Shown: positions 8,715 through 17,674, counted from the first letter of the stretch. The stretch is DNA of 46,405 nucleotides from Hahella ganghwensis DSM 17046 (GCF_000376785.1 NZ_AQXX01000089.1:1-46405); one strand, 5' to 3'. A program made the numbers and translations. Notes: generated by a model from the letters alone, not told the origin.

Positions 8715-9482
8715 TGGAAGCTCTGATACGGGGTGATATCCACCGACGGCAGCAGAATCTATCATCTCGTCGAATCGACCAGACTCTTTCAGCTTCACCA
8801 GACCTTGGTTGAAGGCTTTCAAGATACTATTCGCCTTCGGCGACTTTCGAGACACGATCATATAGTAAGAGGTTTCCCGAAAAGGTCTTGTAGTGGTAAT
8901 GAGATTGATTTGCTGCGACGGAAAGTTTCTATGGAGTACTTCGTAACCCACCTCAAGCTCAATTGGAAAAAGATCAAGACGGTCTGCCAGAATCAACTTC
9001 AGATTCTGCGCATCTGAACGTACACGTGAGATATTCAGTTTGCCGCTTTTTTCCAGTTTTGATAGCTCGGGACCGTAATAATACCCAATCGTGCCACCGA
9101 TTCTGTATCCCTTCAGGTCCTCAAGCGCTTCCCACTCAAAAACCTTATCTCTCCGATGAAAAAATACCGACCTCAACTTGATGACAGGCTCACTATATAG
9201 AAACCGGGTTTCCCTCTCTCTGCTGAAAGTCCAGACAATGCTGGCGTCCCAAATACCGTCTTCGGCAAATTCCAACGATCGCACCCATGGAAAGAATCCG
9301 TATTCAACCTGGAAATTTTCCAGTTTCAACGCTTCGGGCACGATGTGAGAGGCGACGCCGAAATGATTGTAATGTTGCGACAAATAGGGTGGCCACTCCC
9401 CGTTTGTAATACGAACTGTATCAGCCTGACCTGACAGGGATACAACCAAAAGAAAAAGTGCCAGAGCAATCAATCTTCGCAT
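8709..9482 (-). CDS. Orphan family-3 periplasmic solute-binding protein (2 of 6)
   Basis: The 257-aa product has a clear signal peptide (MRRLIALALFLLVVSLSGQA) followed by the SBP family-3 fold. Visible segments are RITNGEWPPYLSQHYNHFGV, FFPWVRSLEFAEDGIWDA, FLYSEPVIKLRSVFFHRRD, YRIGGTIGYYYGP and LDLFPIELEVGYEVL. It is paralogous to the protein at 4636-5517 along its whole length, which points to duplication in this lineage. No transport partner genes are next to it. It faces the HTH-receiver gene at 9666 divergently across 183 bases that should hold both promoters. Confidence 0.87.
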   Translation of the reverse strand: MRRLIALALFLLVVSLSGQADTVRITNGEWPPYLSQHYNHFGVASHIVPEALKLENFQVEYGFFPWVRSLEFAEDGIWDASIVWTFSRERETRFLYSEPVIKLRSVFFHRRDKVFEWEALEDLKGYRIGGTIGYYYGPELSKLEKSGKLNISRVRSDAQNLKLILADRLDLFPIELEVGYEVLHRNFPSQQINLITTTRPFRETSYYMIVSRKSPKANSILKAFNQGLVKLKESGRFDEMIDSAAVGGYHPVSELPK

Positions 9483-9665
9483 ATCGACCTACTACAAAAT
9501 TAAAAAGGCGTTCGGCTTTATACGTTGAATACCATTAATAGTGGATCATAAATGAGAAAATATCGCCTATATGCAAAAACAATCTATAGAGAGACATACC
9601 TCATATTGACTAACCTAACAAACGGAACTATTTTTTATTCAGGATAGGCATTAAGCAATGCAATC

Positions 9666-10223
9666 ATGAAAGAAGTTTTCACTACAACGGAAGTCGCCAA
9701 CCTCTGCGGAGTGAGCTTTCGGACAGTTATACGCTGGATTGAGCGAGGCGAATTAGGCGCCTATAAACTGCCTGGTCGTGGTGACCACCGAATACCACGG
9801 GCCGATCTGGCAAAATTCATGGATCAGCACCAAATCCCCTTTCCTGACGACTGGCAGGCCCTGCCCCGACGAATTCTTATCGCCGAAGATGAGCCAAATA
9901 TGGCCAGAGCCATTGAACGGGTTCTTCGTAAATCCGACTACGAAACAGTTGTAGCAAACGACGGCTTTCTGGCCGGATCGCTGCTTCATACTTTCAAACC
10001 CGGGCTATTAACGCTGGATATCCGGATGCCGGGGATTGACGGGCTGGGCGTACTCCGGTTCCTGCAAAATCAAACATTCCCGTTCTCCACCAAAATACTG
10101 GTGGTTTCAGGAGAAACGGATGACCGTCTCCAGGAAGCTCTGGCGCTTGGAGCGCATGGCGCCCTGGCAAAGCCTTTCAGTAATGAGAAGCTTTTGTCTG
10201 AAGTTAAACGGTTACTCGGATAA
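9666..10223 (+). CDS. Response regulator with N-terminal excisionase-type HTH and C-terminal receiver
   Basis: The 185-aa product has a MerR/excisionase-like helix-turn-helix at residues 3-55 (FTTTEVANLCGVSFRTVIRW, then GELGAYKLPGRGDHRIPRAD). After a short linker comes a CheY-like receiver domain (about 68-185). The receiver residues are intact: Glu74/Asp75 acidic pair, Asp118 phosphoacceptor in LLTLDIRMPGIDG, Ser148 and Lys169 (LAKPF). The order (DNA-binding first, receiver last) is the reverse of most response regulators, but the combination is known. No histidine kinase is encoded nearby, so it is an orphan regulator. Its position among four solute-binding protein genes makes these plausible targets, which is inference only. 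Confidence 0.9.
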   Translation: MKEVFTTTEVANLCGVSFRTVIRWIERGELGAYKLPGRGDHRIPRADLAKFMDQHQIPFPDDWQALPRRILIAEDEPNMARAIERVLRKSDYETVVANDGFLAGSLLHTFKPGLLTLDIRMPGIDGLGVLRFLQNQTFPFSTKILVVSGETDDRLQEALALGAHGALAKPFSNEKLLSEVKRLLG

Positions 10224-10399
10224 CTCCATCGACTTCTGGACACTGGGTTTTATGCCTTCTGTTGTATTCGCAAACTAAAATGCCACCCATGGGCCAGCAT
10301 ATGCTGGTCTATACTGAATATATCTACCTGAGATCAAAGGATTGATTTCATTGAAAGGAGGCCGGTAGTCAGTCTCAGGCGCTTTGAGGTTGTTTATCA

Positions 10400-11197
10400 A
10401 TGAAACGCCCTTCGATGATACGAGCAAAGATATTCCTGCTGTGCGCTTTCAGTGTCTGGAGCGTTATTTTCATCGCCACCGCCGCTGCTGAATCTATTGA
10501 TCTGACTCTACGCAATAGTACTAACAACAAGCTTCTGGTGGCCATTGATGCCTGGCCACCATTCCGTATTCTCGAAGAAGATGAATACCGGGGAATTGAC
10601 TTCGAACTCTGGACACGTCTGGCCGATGAACTTGGGCTTACCCTGGAGTTTGTCCGTTGTCCCTGGGTGCGCTGCCTAAAAATGATGGAGAACGGCGACG
10701 TTGATGCCATGAGCGGGTTGGCTTTACGAGAAGACCGGGCCGTCTATATGGAGTATCTACCACCGGCGTATTACCAGTGTTCCACCGTGTTCTATGTAAA
10801 AAAGGGACAAGGCCATCGCATTCACCGCTACCGTGATCTCTATCAGCTTAACGTCGGAATTGTCGCAGGCTCTGCCTATTTCCAGCCATTCGACAAAGAC
10901 CCTAACATTTCAAAGGTCAGCGTCAGTACTGAGAAGCAACTCATTCAAATGCTCGGCAAAGAAAGGATACCCGCTATTATCGGCACAGACTGCCAGGCTG
11001 ATTATGAGATTGCCCAATCGCCTTTCAAAGGTTTCTTCGAGAAAGCAGAATACCGGCCTGGCAATAGCGTCAATCTGTACTTCGCCATTTCAAAGAAATC
11101 AAAGTTTCGCGAGAAACGGGAGGATTTTACACGGGCCCTGGAAAGTTTATTGAGGACCGGTGCAGTTGAAGATATTCAACAAGTCTACCTGCATTAA
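10400..11197 (+). CDS. Orphan family-3 periplasmic solute-binding protein (3 of 6)
   Basis: The 265-aa product has a signal peptide (RAKIFLLCAFSVWSVIFIAT, cleavage after about TAAA) and the SBP family-3 fold. Visible segments are LLVAIDAWPPFRILEEDEYR, GIDFELWTRLADELGL, CPWVRCLKMMENGDVDAMSG and LNVGIVAGSAYFQPFD. It is more distant from copies 1 and 2 and closer to canonical amino-acid-binding proteins ('G.d.el...la..lgl'). Four cysteines in the mature part (RCPWVRC, YYQCST, TDCQAD) could make disulphides. A second ATG at 10415 is possible. No transporter genes are nearby. Confidence 0.85.
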   Translation: MKRPSMIRAKIFLLCAFSVWSVIFIATAAAESIDLTLRNSTNNKLLVAIDAWPPFRILEEDEYRGIDFELWTRLADELGLTLEFVRCPWVRCLKMMENGDVDAMSGLALREDRAVYMEYLPPAYYQCSTVFYVKKGQGHRIHRYRDLYQLNVGIVAGSAYFQPFDKDPNISKVSVSTEKQLIQMLGKERIPAIIGTDCQADYEIAQSPFKGFFEKAEYRPGNSVNLYFAISKKSKFREKREDFTRALESLLRTGAVEDIQQVYLH

Positions 11198-11450
11198 CAT
11201 TGTAGGCGTGTAAACTTTGTCGAAGCTTGAATCTTGTCTAGGCTTAGTAAGTAACATTTGTGTGTAAAGACGGTGTGAAAAGAAGGTTCGATCAAAAGAT
11301 ACGATCTGCACCGCCTTCCTGGGGGCTCTGGAGATGGGCTCCTGTTCCAGGAGTGATGAAGGTATTCAATGATGGAATAATCCATCGGGATTTTGACCCT
11401 ATGAAGTCTTGAGATCAGTATTTGATGAAAGACTTTCCGGAGCCATGGGT

Positions 11451-12266
11451 ATGAAGTTACAGTTCCTAATTGTCTTTTTTTCTTGCCTGATTGTCTTCCC
11501 CGCATACGGGGAAGAGCACGATCCTACCTTTGATTCGCGGGATCTACCGGATCTCCCATCCAGGCATATGACCATTGCCTTTGCTGAGAATTACCCACCT
11601 TTTAGCTGGTCTGAAGGCAAACATGAGGTCAAAGGCATATTGAAAGACATTCTTCATGAAGTGCTTGAGGACCGTTTGGGGCTATCCGTGAGTTATGACA
11701 CTTACCCCTGGGCCAGAGGGCAGCAGCTGGTCAGAGAAGGTCTGGTTGATGCTTTTTTTACTATTCCAAACAGCGATAGACTCACCTATACAGAGGTCAG
11801 CCTTTGGCCATTATTTGCCTCTGATTATTATATGTATACAGGGAAAAATAACCCCAACATTCCGGTTCTGAAAGAAATCACAACATTGGCGGAGCTCAAA
11901 ACACACTCATACCTGACTCACTCTTATATCCTGGGTGGAGGATGGCATGGCGAAAACTTGGGAGATGTGGAAAACAAATGGATTGAACAGGACTCTAAAA
12001 AGATTCTCAAGCTGCTCGAATTTAACAGGGCTGACGTCTACATTGAGCAACGACCGCTTATGCATTACCAGATGAAAATCTTAGGCTACAAAGACGAAAT
12101 TCTGGAAATGCCAGCCCAATTGGATACCACCAAATGGCATCTGTGTATCAGTAAAAAATCCCCTTACACAATCATACTGCCAATGCTGAACGACCTTCTG
12201 GGTACTTTGGCAACAAGTGGCGAGTTGAGGAAGATTAATCAAAAGATTTTTGATCGTTACAGGTAG
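11451..12266 (+). CDS. Orphan family-3 periplasmic solute-binding protein (4 of 6)
   Basis: From ATG 11451 (CGGAG 8 nt upstream) the product begins with a signal peptide, MKLQFLIVFFSCLIVFPAYG. The open frame extends to a TTG at 11409 without better support. The SBP family-3 fold is visible in MTIAFAENYPPFSWSEGKHE, VKGILKDILHEVLEDRLGL, YPWARGQQLVREGLVDAFFT and a C-terminal WHLCISKKSPYTIILPMLND. It lies in the same orientation as copy 3, 253 bases downstream, so cotranscription is possible but not clear. The ligand is unknown. Confidence 0.85.
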   Translation: MKLQFLIVFFSCLIVFPAYGEEHDPTFDSRDLPDLPSRHMTIAFAENYPPFSWSEGKHEVKGILKDILHEVLEDRLGLSVSYDTYPWARGQQLVREGLVDAFFTIPNSDRLTYTEVSLWPLFASDYYMYTGKNNPNIPVLKEITTLAELKTHSYLTHSYILGGGWHGENLGDVENKWIEQDSKKILKLLEFNRADVYIEQRPLMHYQMKILGYKDEILEMPAQLDTTKWHLCISKKSPYTIILPMLNDLLGTLATSGELRKINQKIFDRYR

Positions 12267-12398
12267 TATTGTATTTTCTGTTACAAAAACGGAGTACGAG
12301 GTCTTTTATCGCTCACACGCTTGATGACACTCCCACGCACTCCATGGACAAACGAAGAACTCACATTGGCCTTCTAAGCTATTTAGTCCACTTATCCA

Positions 12399-13142
12399 CT
12401 ATCTCCTGAACTTTTCCATTACTTTGCAGTTTTCAATAGCGCTTTTCATTTTGGCTATAAAGTCTTCTCGGTAGGGATATTTCGCGTTATTCCCATTCGA
12501 GAAAGCCAAGTAAGCAACTTCTTCGTTGATGGTTGCGGCAGGGACGATTGAAAGATCCTTCAATGCGTTATCAGATCGGTTATTTTCCAGGGTCCAGAGT
12601 ACTGATACCTTATCGTTTGGGTGTCCATCTATACGGCCTGCCGCCATTTTTTTCAGGTTTGATACGATATCAGGAGCCTGACTCATAGAGAATAAAGACT
12701 GCTGCTCTTCTGACAAAGTTGCATACCCGCTTTGTAACCCCACCCGCATTCCTTTGAAATCATCAGGCCATTTGCCCAGCGGCTTTTTGTCAGCCGTGGC
12801 TTTAGTGACGAACATGGTCACCGTTTCCGTTAGCAGCGGTATTGAATAATCCATCCACGGTCGGTCTTCAGGCCTGTAATAAGGCGGAAAAAGAGCAAAC
12901 GCCTCGGCGCTCTCCATCAGCGCCAAACCACGTTTCCAGGGTAAAGGCTTTAAGGTGATCTGGTAGGACGGAGTTAACTTCGCCGCTTCCATGATAATAT
13001 CGACATAAATACCCTTGGGCTTGCCATTTTCTGCATAGCTATAAGGAGGATAGGCTTCCTCCATCAAAAGCGTCACTGACTGAGCATTGGCAACTCCTGA
13101 CAACCCGGCTAGCAGAACTGCAACGAAGATAAAGATTTTCAT
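12399..13142 (-). CDS. Orphan family-3 periplasmic solute-binding protein (5 of 6)
   Basis: The product (247 aa) begins MKIFIFVAVLLAGLSGVANA, a textbook signal peptide. ATG 13142 is chosen because AGGGGA precedes it; an ATG seven codons earlier adds no signal features. Family-3 features are LLMEEAYPPYSYAENGKPKG, IYVDIIMEAAKL, LPWKRGLALMESAEAFALFP, MRVGLQSGYATLSEEQQ and a lobe segment KMAAGRIDGHPNDKVSVLW. It is convergent with copy 4. The aromatic-proline ligand-pocket start (YPPYSY) is shared with the other copies. Confidence 0.87.
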   Translation of the reverse strand: MKIFIFVAVLLAGLSGVANAQSVTLLMEEAYPPYSYAENGKPKGIYVDIIMEAAKLTPSYQITLKPLPWKRGLALMESAEAFALFPPYYRPEDRPWMDYSIPLLTETVTMFVTKATADKKPLGKWPDDFKGMRVGLQSGYATLSEEQQSLFSMSQAPDIVSNLKKMAAGRIDGHPNDKVSVLWTLENNRSDNALKDLSIVPAATINEEVAYLAFSNGNNAKYPYREDFIAKMKSAIENCKVMEKFRR

Positions 13143-13353
13143 ATGGATCCCCTGAAGATTCATCTGAGATTTCGATCTCCAGCATCATGCAAGGACAAAC
13201 TCCCACAGAGCGTGAACTCACAAGACAACCTCTACCGAATGTCTGGCTGGTGATGCCTATTCACTTACGGGAAAATGATTGGTATGGATTTCAATTTGGT
13301 GGCTCTTAAAGATTAATGGGGATTTCCTTATCTCGACACACTCAGAAGCCGGA

Positions 13354-13806
13354 ATGAAGTTAACTGCAGCCGACTACAATATTTTAAGCTATCTCTTGAA
13401 GACAAATAAGATGTCTCACGAGCAAGCTATCCAGTGGGCCTGTTCACAGTATTCGGATGAAGGCATAGATCCTTTCATTGAGAAACTATCGTTAGCATCC
13501 GATGTCGCAGAAATATTGGGACTCATCAGCGACGCATTTCATGTCTACGGGGAACCCGATCAAAAGTTTCTGGCAGGCGAAGCTGCTAATGACTACTTTG
13601 ACGGCAATCTAGCTTTGTATAAGGCCATTAGCCGCCTACTTTTTGATCTGGCTTTAGCGAGGGAGGAGCTTCAACCGTTATACATAGCCGAAGACCTCTT
13701 CGAATGGCATGATGATGCAGAGAGCGAAGCCAAAAAACACGCACTGCCTCTATTCAACAGATATCGAGCTGAATATCTATATTCTGTCGGGAAATTCAGA
13801 GTCTAA
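13354..13806 (+). CDS. Hypothetical cytosolic protein (DUF2247-like)
   Basis: The 150-aa product from ATG 13354 begins MKLTAADYNILSYLLKTNKM. The open frame reaches 13279, but the extra 25 residues look non-coding. It is mostly helical and acidic (DPFIEKLSLASDVAEILGLI, LYIAEDLFEWHDDAESEAKK). The size and helical layout resemble DUF2247 proteins, some of which occur as immunity proteins in polymorphic toxin loci, but I am not certain of this assignment. It overlaps the 3' end of the convergent gene at 13796 by 11 bases. Confidence 0.6.
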   Translation: MKLTAADYNILSYLLKTNKMSHEQAIQWACSQYSDEGIDPFIEKLSLASDVAEILGLISDAFHVYGEPDQKFLAGEAANDYFDGNLALYKAISRLLFDLALAREELQPLYIAEDLFEWHDDAESEAKKHALPLFNRYRAEYLYSVGKFRV

Positions 13807-14188
13807 AAGGCACGGTCATATCAAGCTCATGAATAACCTGCCCCAAAACCTTTACAGCCAGCTGTTTCTGCCTCTCTGAGCCTAAAGGATTGGAAAACGG
13901 TGTATAGGTGATACCTCCGGTCCTACCCTCAGGCTGGGCACCACCAACATCAGTCACGATACCTTCGCTATTAACAGTAATATCTGGCGTCAAATAAATT
14001 TTTGCACCGCTCTTTCTGACCAGAGCTTCCATTAAATTACTATCCACGCGAATTAAGAACTTTGGGCAAAGCATTAAACACTCGATTGTCTCAGAGAAGC
14101 CTATATCCATGCCTCGATCACAACCATTTCCTGGGTGTCCGGGATCTCCGTTCCCTTGTATGACGCCAACAAAACGGAGGTCACACAT
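13796..14188 (-). CDS. Hypothetical protein
   Basis: The 130-aa product starts at an ATG (AAGG 5 nt upstream) and has no signal peptide or membrane segment. The N-terminus is Gly/Pro/Cys rich (GNGDPGHPGNGCDRG). The rest looks like an alpha/beta domain (LIRVDSNLMEALVRKSGAKI, YLTPDITVNSEGIVTDVGGA, KQLAVKVLGQVIHELD). I recognise no family. It ends convergently against, and overlaps, the gene at 13354-13806. A toxin/immunity or accessory-island role is only a guess. Confidence 0.5.
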   Translation of the reverse strand: MCDLRFVGVIQGNGDPGHPGNGCDRGMDIGFSETIECLMLCPKFLIRVDSNLMEALVRKSGAKIYLTPDITVNSEGIVTDVGGAQPEGRTGGITYTPFSNPLGSERQKQLAVKVLGQVIHELDMTVPFRL

Positions 14189-14215
14189 AACTACCTTGTT
14201 AGCTTACACCTATAG

Positions 14216-14539
14216 TTACCGGCTCAACCTAATTGATTCCGCCCCCTTACAATCTTCATTTCCCTCGTCATAGTCATAAACCTTAACTTTTTGGTTTGCT
14301 AAATAGGCTGCAAGAGCTATTGAAAATGCTCGGTCGTATACTTTTTCAGAACCAGCAGCACTTAGAGGAAATCTAATTTGCTTATTTGCACATAGCCCTT
14401 CCCCACCAGACACATGGATATAGAAAAGTTCAGCATTACCAGCAGTATTCGATATTTCAATAATATCTGCGTCTTTAACTAACCAATCAGCCTGAGCAGA
14501 AACTGATACAAATAACAAACTCAGAATTATTTTCTTCAT
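14216..14539 (-). CDS. Small secreted protein (DUF5992-like)
   Basis: The 107-aa product has a signal peptide (MKKIILSLLFVSVSAQA) and a compact mature domain beginning DWLVKDADIIEISNTAGNAE. It continues with FYIHVSGGEGLCANKQIRFP and ends KVYDYDEGNEDCKGAESIRL. Two cysteines probably form a disulphide. The pattern (DW.V..A....I.NT..N...F...VSGG.G.C) resembles the small periplasmic proteins catalogued as DUF5992. Function is unknown. It lies 27 bases downstream of the 14188 start and is in the same orientation, but there is no evidence that they act together. Confidence 0.75.
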   Translation of the reverse strand: MKKIILSLLFVSVSAQADWLVKDADIIEISNTAGNAELFYIHVSGGEGLCANKQIRFPLSAAGSEKVYDRAFSIALAAYLANQKVKVYDYDEGNEDCKGAESIRLSR

Positions 14540-14803
14540 AAAAAACTCCTCAAATTATTCATTATGCTAATGCCGTTGTATGTTGCAGTTTTGGAGGTAC
14601 CGGTTTTAACTATCAAACACCAAAAAGAGCAATAGAGAAACACAAACAAAAATCTACTTTGATTTAATCATTATCTACTAATCTACTGGCCTAAACGCCT
14701 ACGTTATGGGCTGGCCAATGTATGGGTCTTAGAATCCGGCTAACGGTAGCTCAGATGCAACGGCTGTCGTAACATATTTCTATCCCGCCCAACTTCCCTC
14801 TTT

Positions 14804-15562
14804 TCAGGAAGTGAATTTATATTTTCCTATGTCGTTACCTGCATTCCGTATTTCGTCAATCAGACTATCGCTTCCATCAGCCCTCTGCTCCTTCCATTGA
14901 TCAAAAAACACCAAATCTTCCAAGGGCAAACGCTTGCGCCATCCCGCTTTCTCAAGGTCGGGGGTGGCATTAAAGTGGGAGACTTTGCCAACGCAGAGAT
15001 AAGCAATAGGAACAATGTCCTCAGGAATATTCAGAATCTCGTGCAAAGCCTGTTCTTTGATGATGCTGACCCACCCCACTCCCAAGCCTTCTGCTCTTGC
15101 GGCGAGCCAGAGATTCTGCACGGCGCAGACGGTGCTGTAGAGATCCACGGTTTTGATATGGGTGCGACCCAAGACGACGGGGCCGGATCTGGAACGGTCA
15201 CAGGTGACGCAGATGTTCAGGGGGGCATCCAGAATACCTTCGAGCTTTAATGACCGGTAGTTTTCCTGTTTTTCTTTGGCGAACATCTTCGCCGCTTCCT
15301 CATTGGCTTCGAGAAAGGATTGAAAGATACGCTCTCTGATGGTGTTTGACCGGATAACGATAAAATTCCACGGCTGCATGAAGCCGACGGAGGGCGCATG
15401 ATGAGCAGCTTGTAAAATTCGGGCTACTTTGTCGTCAGGAATGTCGTTTGGTAGGAACTGGCCGCGAACATCCCGTCGGTTGAAAATAGTCTTGTATAAA
15501 CTTTCCCGGTCCCTGTCTGTGAATTCAACGTCCTTTATCGAGGTCCTGGAATGGGGTTTCAC
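14804..15562 (-). CDS. bluB: 5,6-dimethylbenzimidazole synthase
   Basis: BluB is a nitroreductase-fold flavoprotein that cleaves reduced FMN with O2 to make 5,6-dimethylbenzimidazole, the lower ligand of cobalamin. The 252-aa product shows the family's opening IFNRRDVRGQFLPNDIPDDK, then AHHAPSVGFMQPWNFIVI, FAKEKQENYRSLKLEGILDA and the characteristic AAR/GLGVGWVSI region. The start is a GTG at 15562 with AGAGGAA ahead of it, two bases after the cobD stop. It is the last gene of the B12 operon, placing an oxygen-dependent step beside an otherwise oxygen-independent corrin pathway. Confidence 0.95.
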   Translation of the reverse strand: MKPHSRTSIKDVEFTDRDRESLYKTIFNRRDVRGQFLPNDIPDDKVARILQAAHHAPSVGFMQPWNFIVIRSNTIRERIFQSFLEANEEAAKMFAKEKQENYRSLKLEGILDAPLNICVTCDRSRSGPVVLGRTHIKTVDLYSTVCAVQNLWLAARAEGLGVGWVSIIKEQALHEILNIPEDIVPIAYLCVGKVSHFNATPDLEKAGWRKRLPLEDLVFFDQWKEQRADGSDSLIDEIRNAGNDIGKYKFTS

Positions 15563-15563
15563 G

Positions 15564-16739
15564 TTATTTCCTCTTCAAGAAATAGGAGGTTACGGCCTGT
15601 TCAATACGTTTGCAGGAGGCGGTATCTGCCGGATTGACCAATCCGGTTCTAAGGAGGCTGTATTTGCCGTTGACATTGATCACCCGCACCAGAATGCCTC
15701 GCTCCGCCAGGAACGACTGCGCTTCTCGGGCAAGATCTGTCTTGATCAGATAGCTGGAGAACAATCCCTGATGAGTGCTCTGCAGAGGGTTCAGAACCTC
15801 CATCATGCCCCGGAAAAGCGTTTCGGTGTAGGTCGCAGAAGTCTGTATACGATAGCGAGCCTTACGATGCCAGAGATGATTGGCGAAAGCATCGATGGCG
15901 ATGGATTGTGCCGGGCCATTTACATTCCAGACACCGGCAACTTGCTGTACCCGGTTGCGAATGGTCGGGTTACCGAACATAAACCCCAGCCTGATGCCGG
16001 CAAGCCCAAAAAACTTACCGAATGATCTGAGGACCACCATATTGCCCGTAAAGTGATGCGTGAGGACACTTTCGTCTGGGGTCAGATCCATAAAGGCTTC
16101 GTCAACGATCAAATAGCAACCTTCATCCAAACGATCCGCCCACTCCCGGAGTTTTTCCGGCGGAAATCTCATACCTGTCGGATTATTCGGATTGATGACC
16201 AGCAGGTGGCAGCACCTGTTTTTTTGCAGATACCGGTCGATAAAATCGGAGGCTTCTTCTTGGTCGAAGGATGGATAACTGATGATTTCAGCCCCTGACT
16301 TTGACCATTGCAATGCATGTTCCTGGTAGCCAATTCTGGGTACCAGCAGGGGAAAGGATGTCAGACAGCCAGGCAATGACTGAATTGCGGTCTGAGTACC
16401 GGAGATCGGCAGCAACTGAGCGTTTCCGTAATAGCCGGACGCCCTTTCCAGTAACAGAGGCGACAGATAAGGCAAGCGCTGGAATGCAATAGGGTCTGGA
16501 TCTGCGACCGGATAAGGATCGGGATTGATACCGGTTGAAAGATCGATCCAGTAATCCAACGGAATACCGTAATGGCGACTGGCAGAATAGAGGTCACCGC
16601 CGTGGATGACGGAACTCTCATCACAAAGCTTAGATGTTTCATCACGAGCAACGGCACTCTCGCCAGAGTTAAAAGAGCTTTCGCCTATATCGGAACCGGC
16701 ATAAGTCATTGAGGGATAGAGATGGATGTCCTGATTCAT
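15564..16739 (-). CDS. cobD: L-threonine-O-3-phosphate decarboxylase
   Basis: This PLP-dependent class I/II aminotransferase-fold enzyme makes (R)-1-amino-2-propanol phosphate for the nucleotide loop. The product begins MNQDIHLYPSMTYAGSDIGE, a non-conserved extension. The family core then starts at VIHGGDLYSASRHYGIPLDY (the usual HGG) and WIDLSTGINPDPYP. PLP-binding features are INPNNPTG, LIVDEAFMDLTPDE and the Schiff-base Lys in RSFGKFFGLAGIRLG. ATG 16739 is favoured because it makes an ATGA overlap with the cbiB stop; the open frame upstream is inside cbiB. The N-terminal region of about 45 residues before the core is longer than usual. Confidence 0.93.
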   Translation of the reverse strand: MNQDIHLYPSMTYAGSDIGESSFNSGESAVARDETSKLCDESSVIHGGDLYSASRHYGIPLDYWIDLSTGINPDPYPVADPDPIAFQRLPYLSPLLLERASGYYGNAQLLPISGTQTAIQSLPGCLTSFPLLVPRIGYQEHALQWSKSGAEIISYPSFDQEEASDFIDRYLQKNRCCHLLVINPNNPTGMRFPPEKLREWADRLDEGCYLIVDEAFMDLTPDESVLTHHFTGNMVVLRSFGKFFGLAGIRLGFMFGNPTIRNRVQQVAGVWNVNGPAQSIAIDAFANHLWHRKARYRIQTSATYTETLFRGMMEVLNPLQSTHQGLFSSYLIKTDLAREAQSFLAERGILVRVINVNGKYSLLRTGLVNPADTASCKRIEQAVTSYFLKRK

Positions 16740-17674
16740 ATCCAAAGCCCATAACAGAATAATAATCCTCCCCAGAGCAACAGGGAGCGGTTGACCAGCC
16801 CGCAGGCTTGTTTGATGGTGTCTGCATTCGCCGGACTGCCGAACTCTGGCCCTAACGAGGGGCGATCCTGCCACTGGCCATGGTATATTGCCCCGCCTCC
16901 CAGGCTGACATTGAGCGCTCCGGCACCGGAAGCCATCACAGGACCTGCGTTAGGACTTTTCCAGGTATTGGCCTGCAGTCGCCAGCAATGAAAGGCGCAG
17001 AGTGTTTTGCCGCTTACAGCGTAAGTGAAAGCTGTCAGCCGTGCCGGGATCAGGTTGAGCAGATCATCAAATCGTGCGGCGGCCCAGCCAAACTTGATAA
17101 ACCGGGTATTTCTATACCCCCACATGGCGTCCAATGTATTGCTTAAACGATACATCACCACCCCGGGAATCCCGCCGACAATAAACCAGAACAAGGCAGA
17201 AAAAATAGCGTCTGCGCCATTTTCAAGTACCGATTCGGTCGCAGCCACGGCGATGCCCTGCTCATTCAGTCCGTCTGTATCACGACTGACAATCATTGAT
17301 ACAGCGTAACGAGCCTGATCCATATCGCCAATCTTCAGCGGTTCTGACACAGCACGGGCATGACTCAGCAGGCTCTGCCATCCAATGGCCAGATAAAGTA
17401 CGACACCGGCTGACAGTGCATAAGGGTAGTTAACTGAAGATGGTTCGCTATCGAGAGACCACTGTGACTCAAACCACCAGGCCAGAAAAGTGAATGGGGC
17501 TATCGCCAATGCCAGTGCGATCACTCCGGCGATGTAGCCTTCACAACGAGGCTTCAATATCTTCTCAAGCCAATCCGCCAACTTGCCGAAACCGACTAAC
17601 GGGTGCCACCGCCTGGGTTCGGCAAATACGCGATCCAGAATAAGTGCCACCATCACCGACAGGAACAAGGTCAT
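16736..17674 (-). CDS. cbiB: Adenosylcobinamide-phosphate synthase (CbiB)
   Basis: CbiB (called CobD in Pseudomonas nomenclature) attaches the aminopropanol phosphate to adenosylcobyric acid in the inner membrane. The 312-aa product has the family start ALILDRVFAEPRRWHPLVGFG and several membrane segments (for example IAGVIALALAIAPFTFLAWW). Conserved internal motifs are VSRDTDGLNEQGIAVAATES, VLENGADAIFSALFWFI, MWGYRN...FGWAAARFDD and a C-terminal GGGAIYHGQW. It overlaps cobN (ATGA, 17671-17674) and cobD (ATGA), so translational coupling is likely. Its substrate needs cobyric acid synthase (CobQ/CbiP), which is not in the window. Confidence 0.95.
   Translation of the reverse strand: MTLFLSVMVALILDRVFAEPRRWHPLVGFGKLADWLEKILKPRCEGYIAGVIALALAIAPFTFLAWWFESQWSLDSEPSSVNYPYALSAGVVLYLAIGWQSLLSHARAVSEPLKIGDMDQARYAVSMIVSRDTDGLNEQGIAVAATESVLENGADAIFSALFWFIVGGIPGVVMYRLSNTLDAMWGYRNTRFIKFGWAAARFDDLLNLIPARLTAFTYAVSGKTLCAFHCWRLQANTWKSPNAGPVMASGAGALNVSLGGGAIYHGQWQDRPSLGPEFGSPANADTIKQACGLVNRSLLLWGGLLFCYGLWI

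Noticed and set aside
14701-14740. GCCTAAACG...CGTTATGGGC arrangement resembling an integron attC core
   Set aside because: The loop is far too short for an attC, the simple and core sites do not match fully, and no second copy was found nearby.
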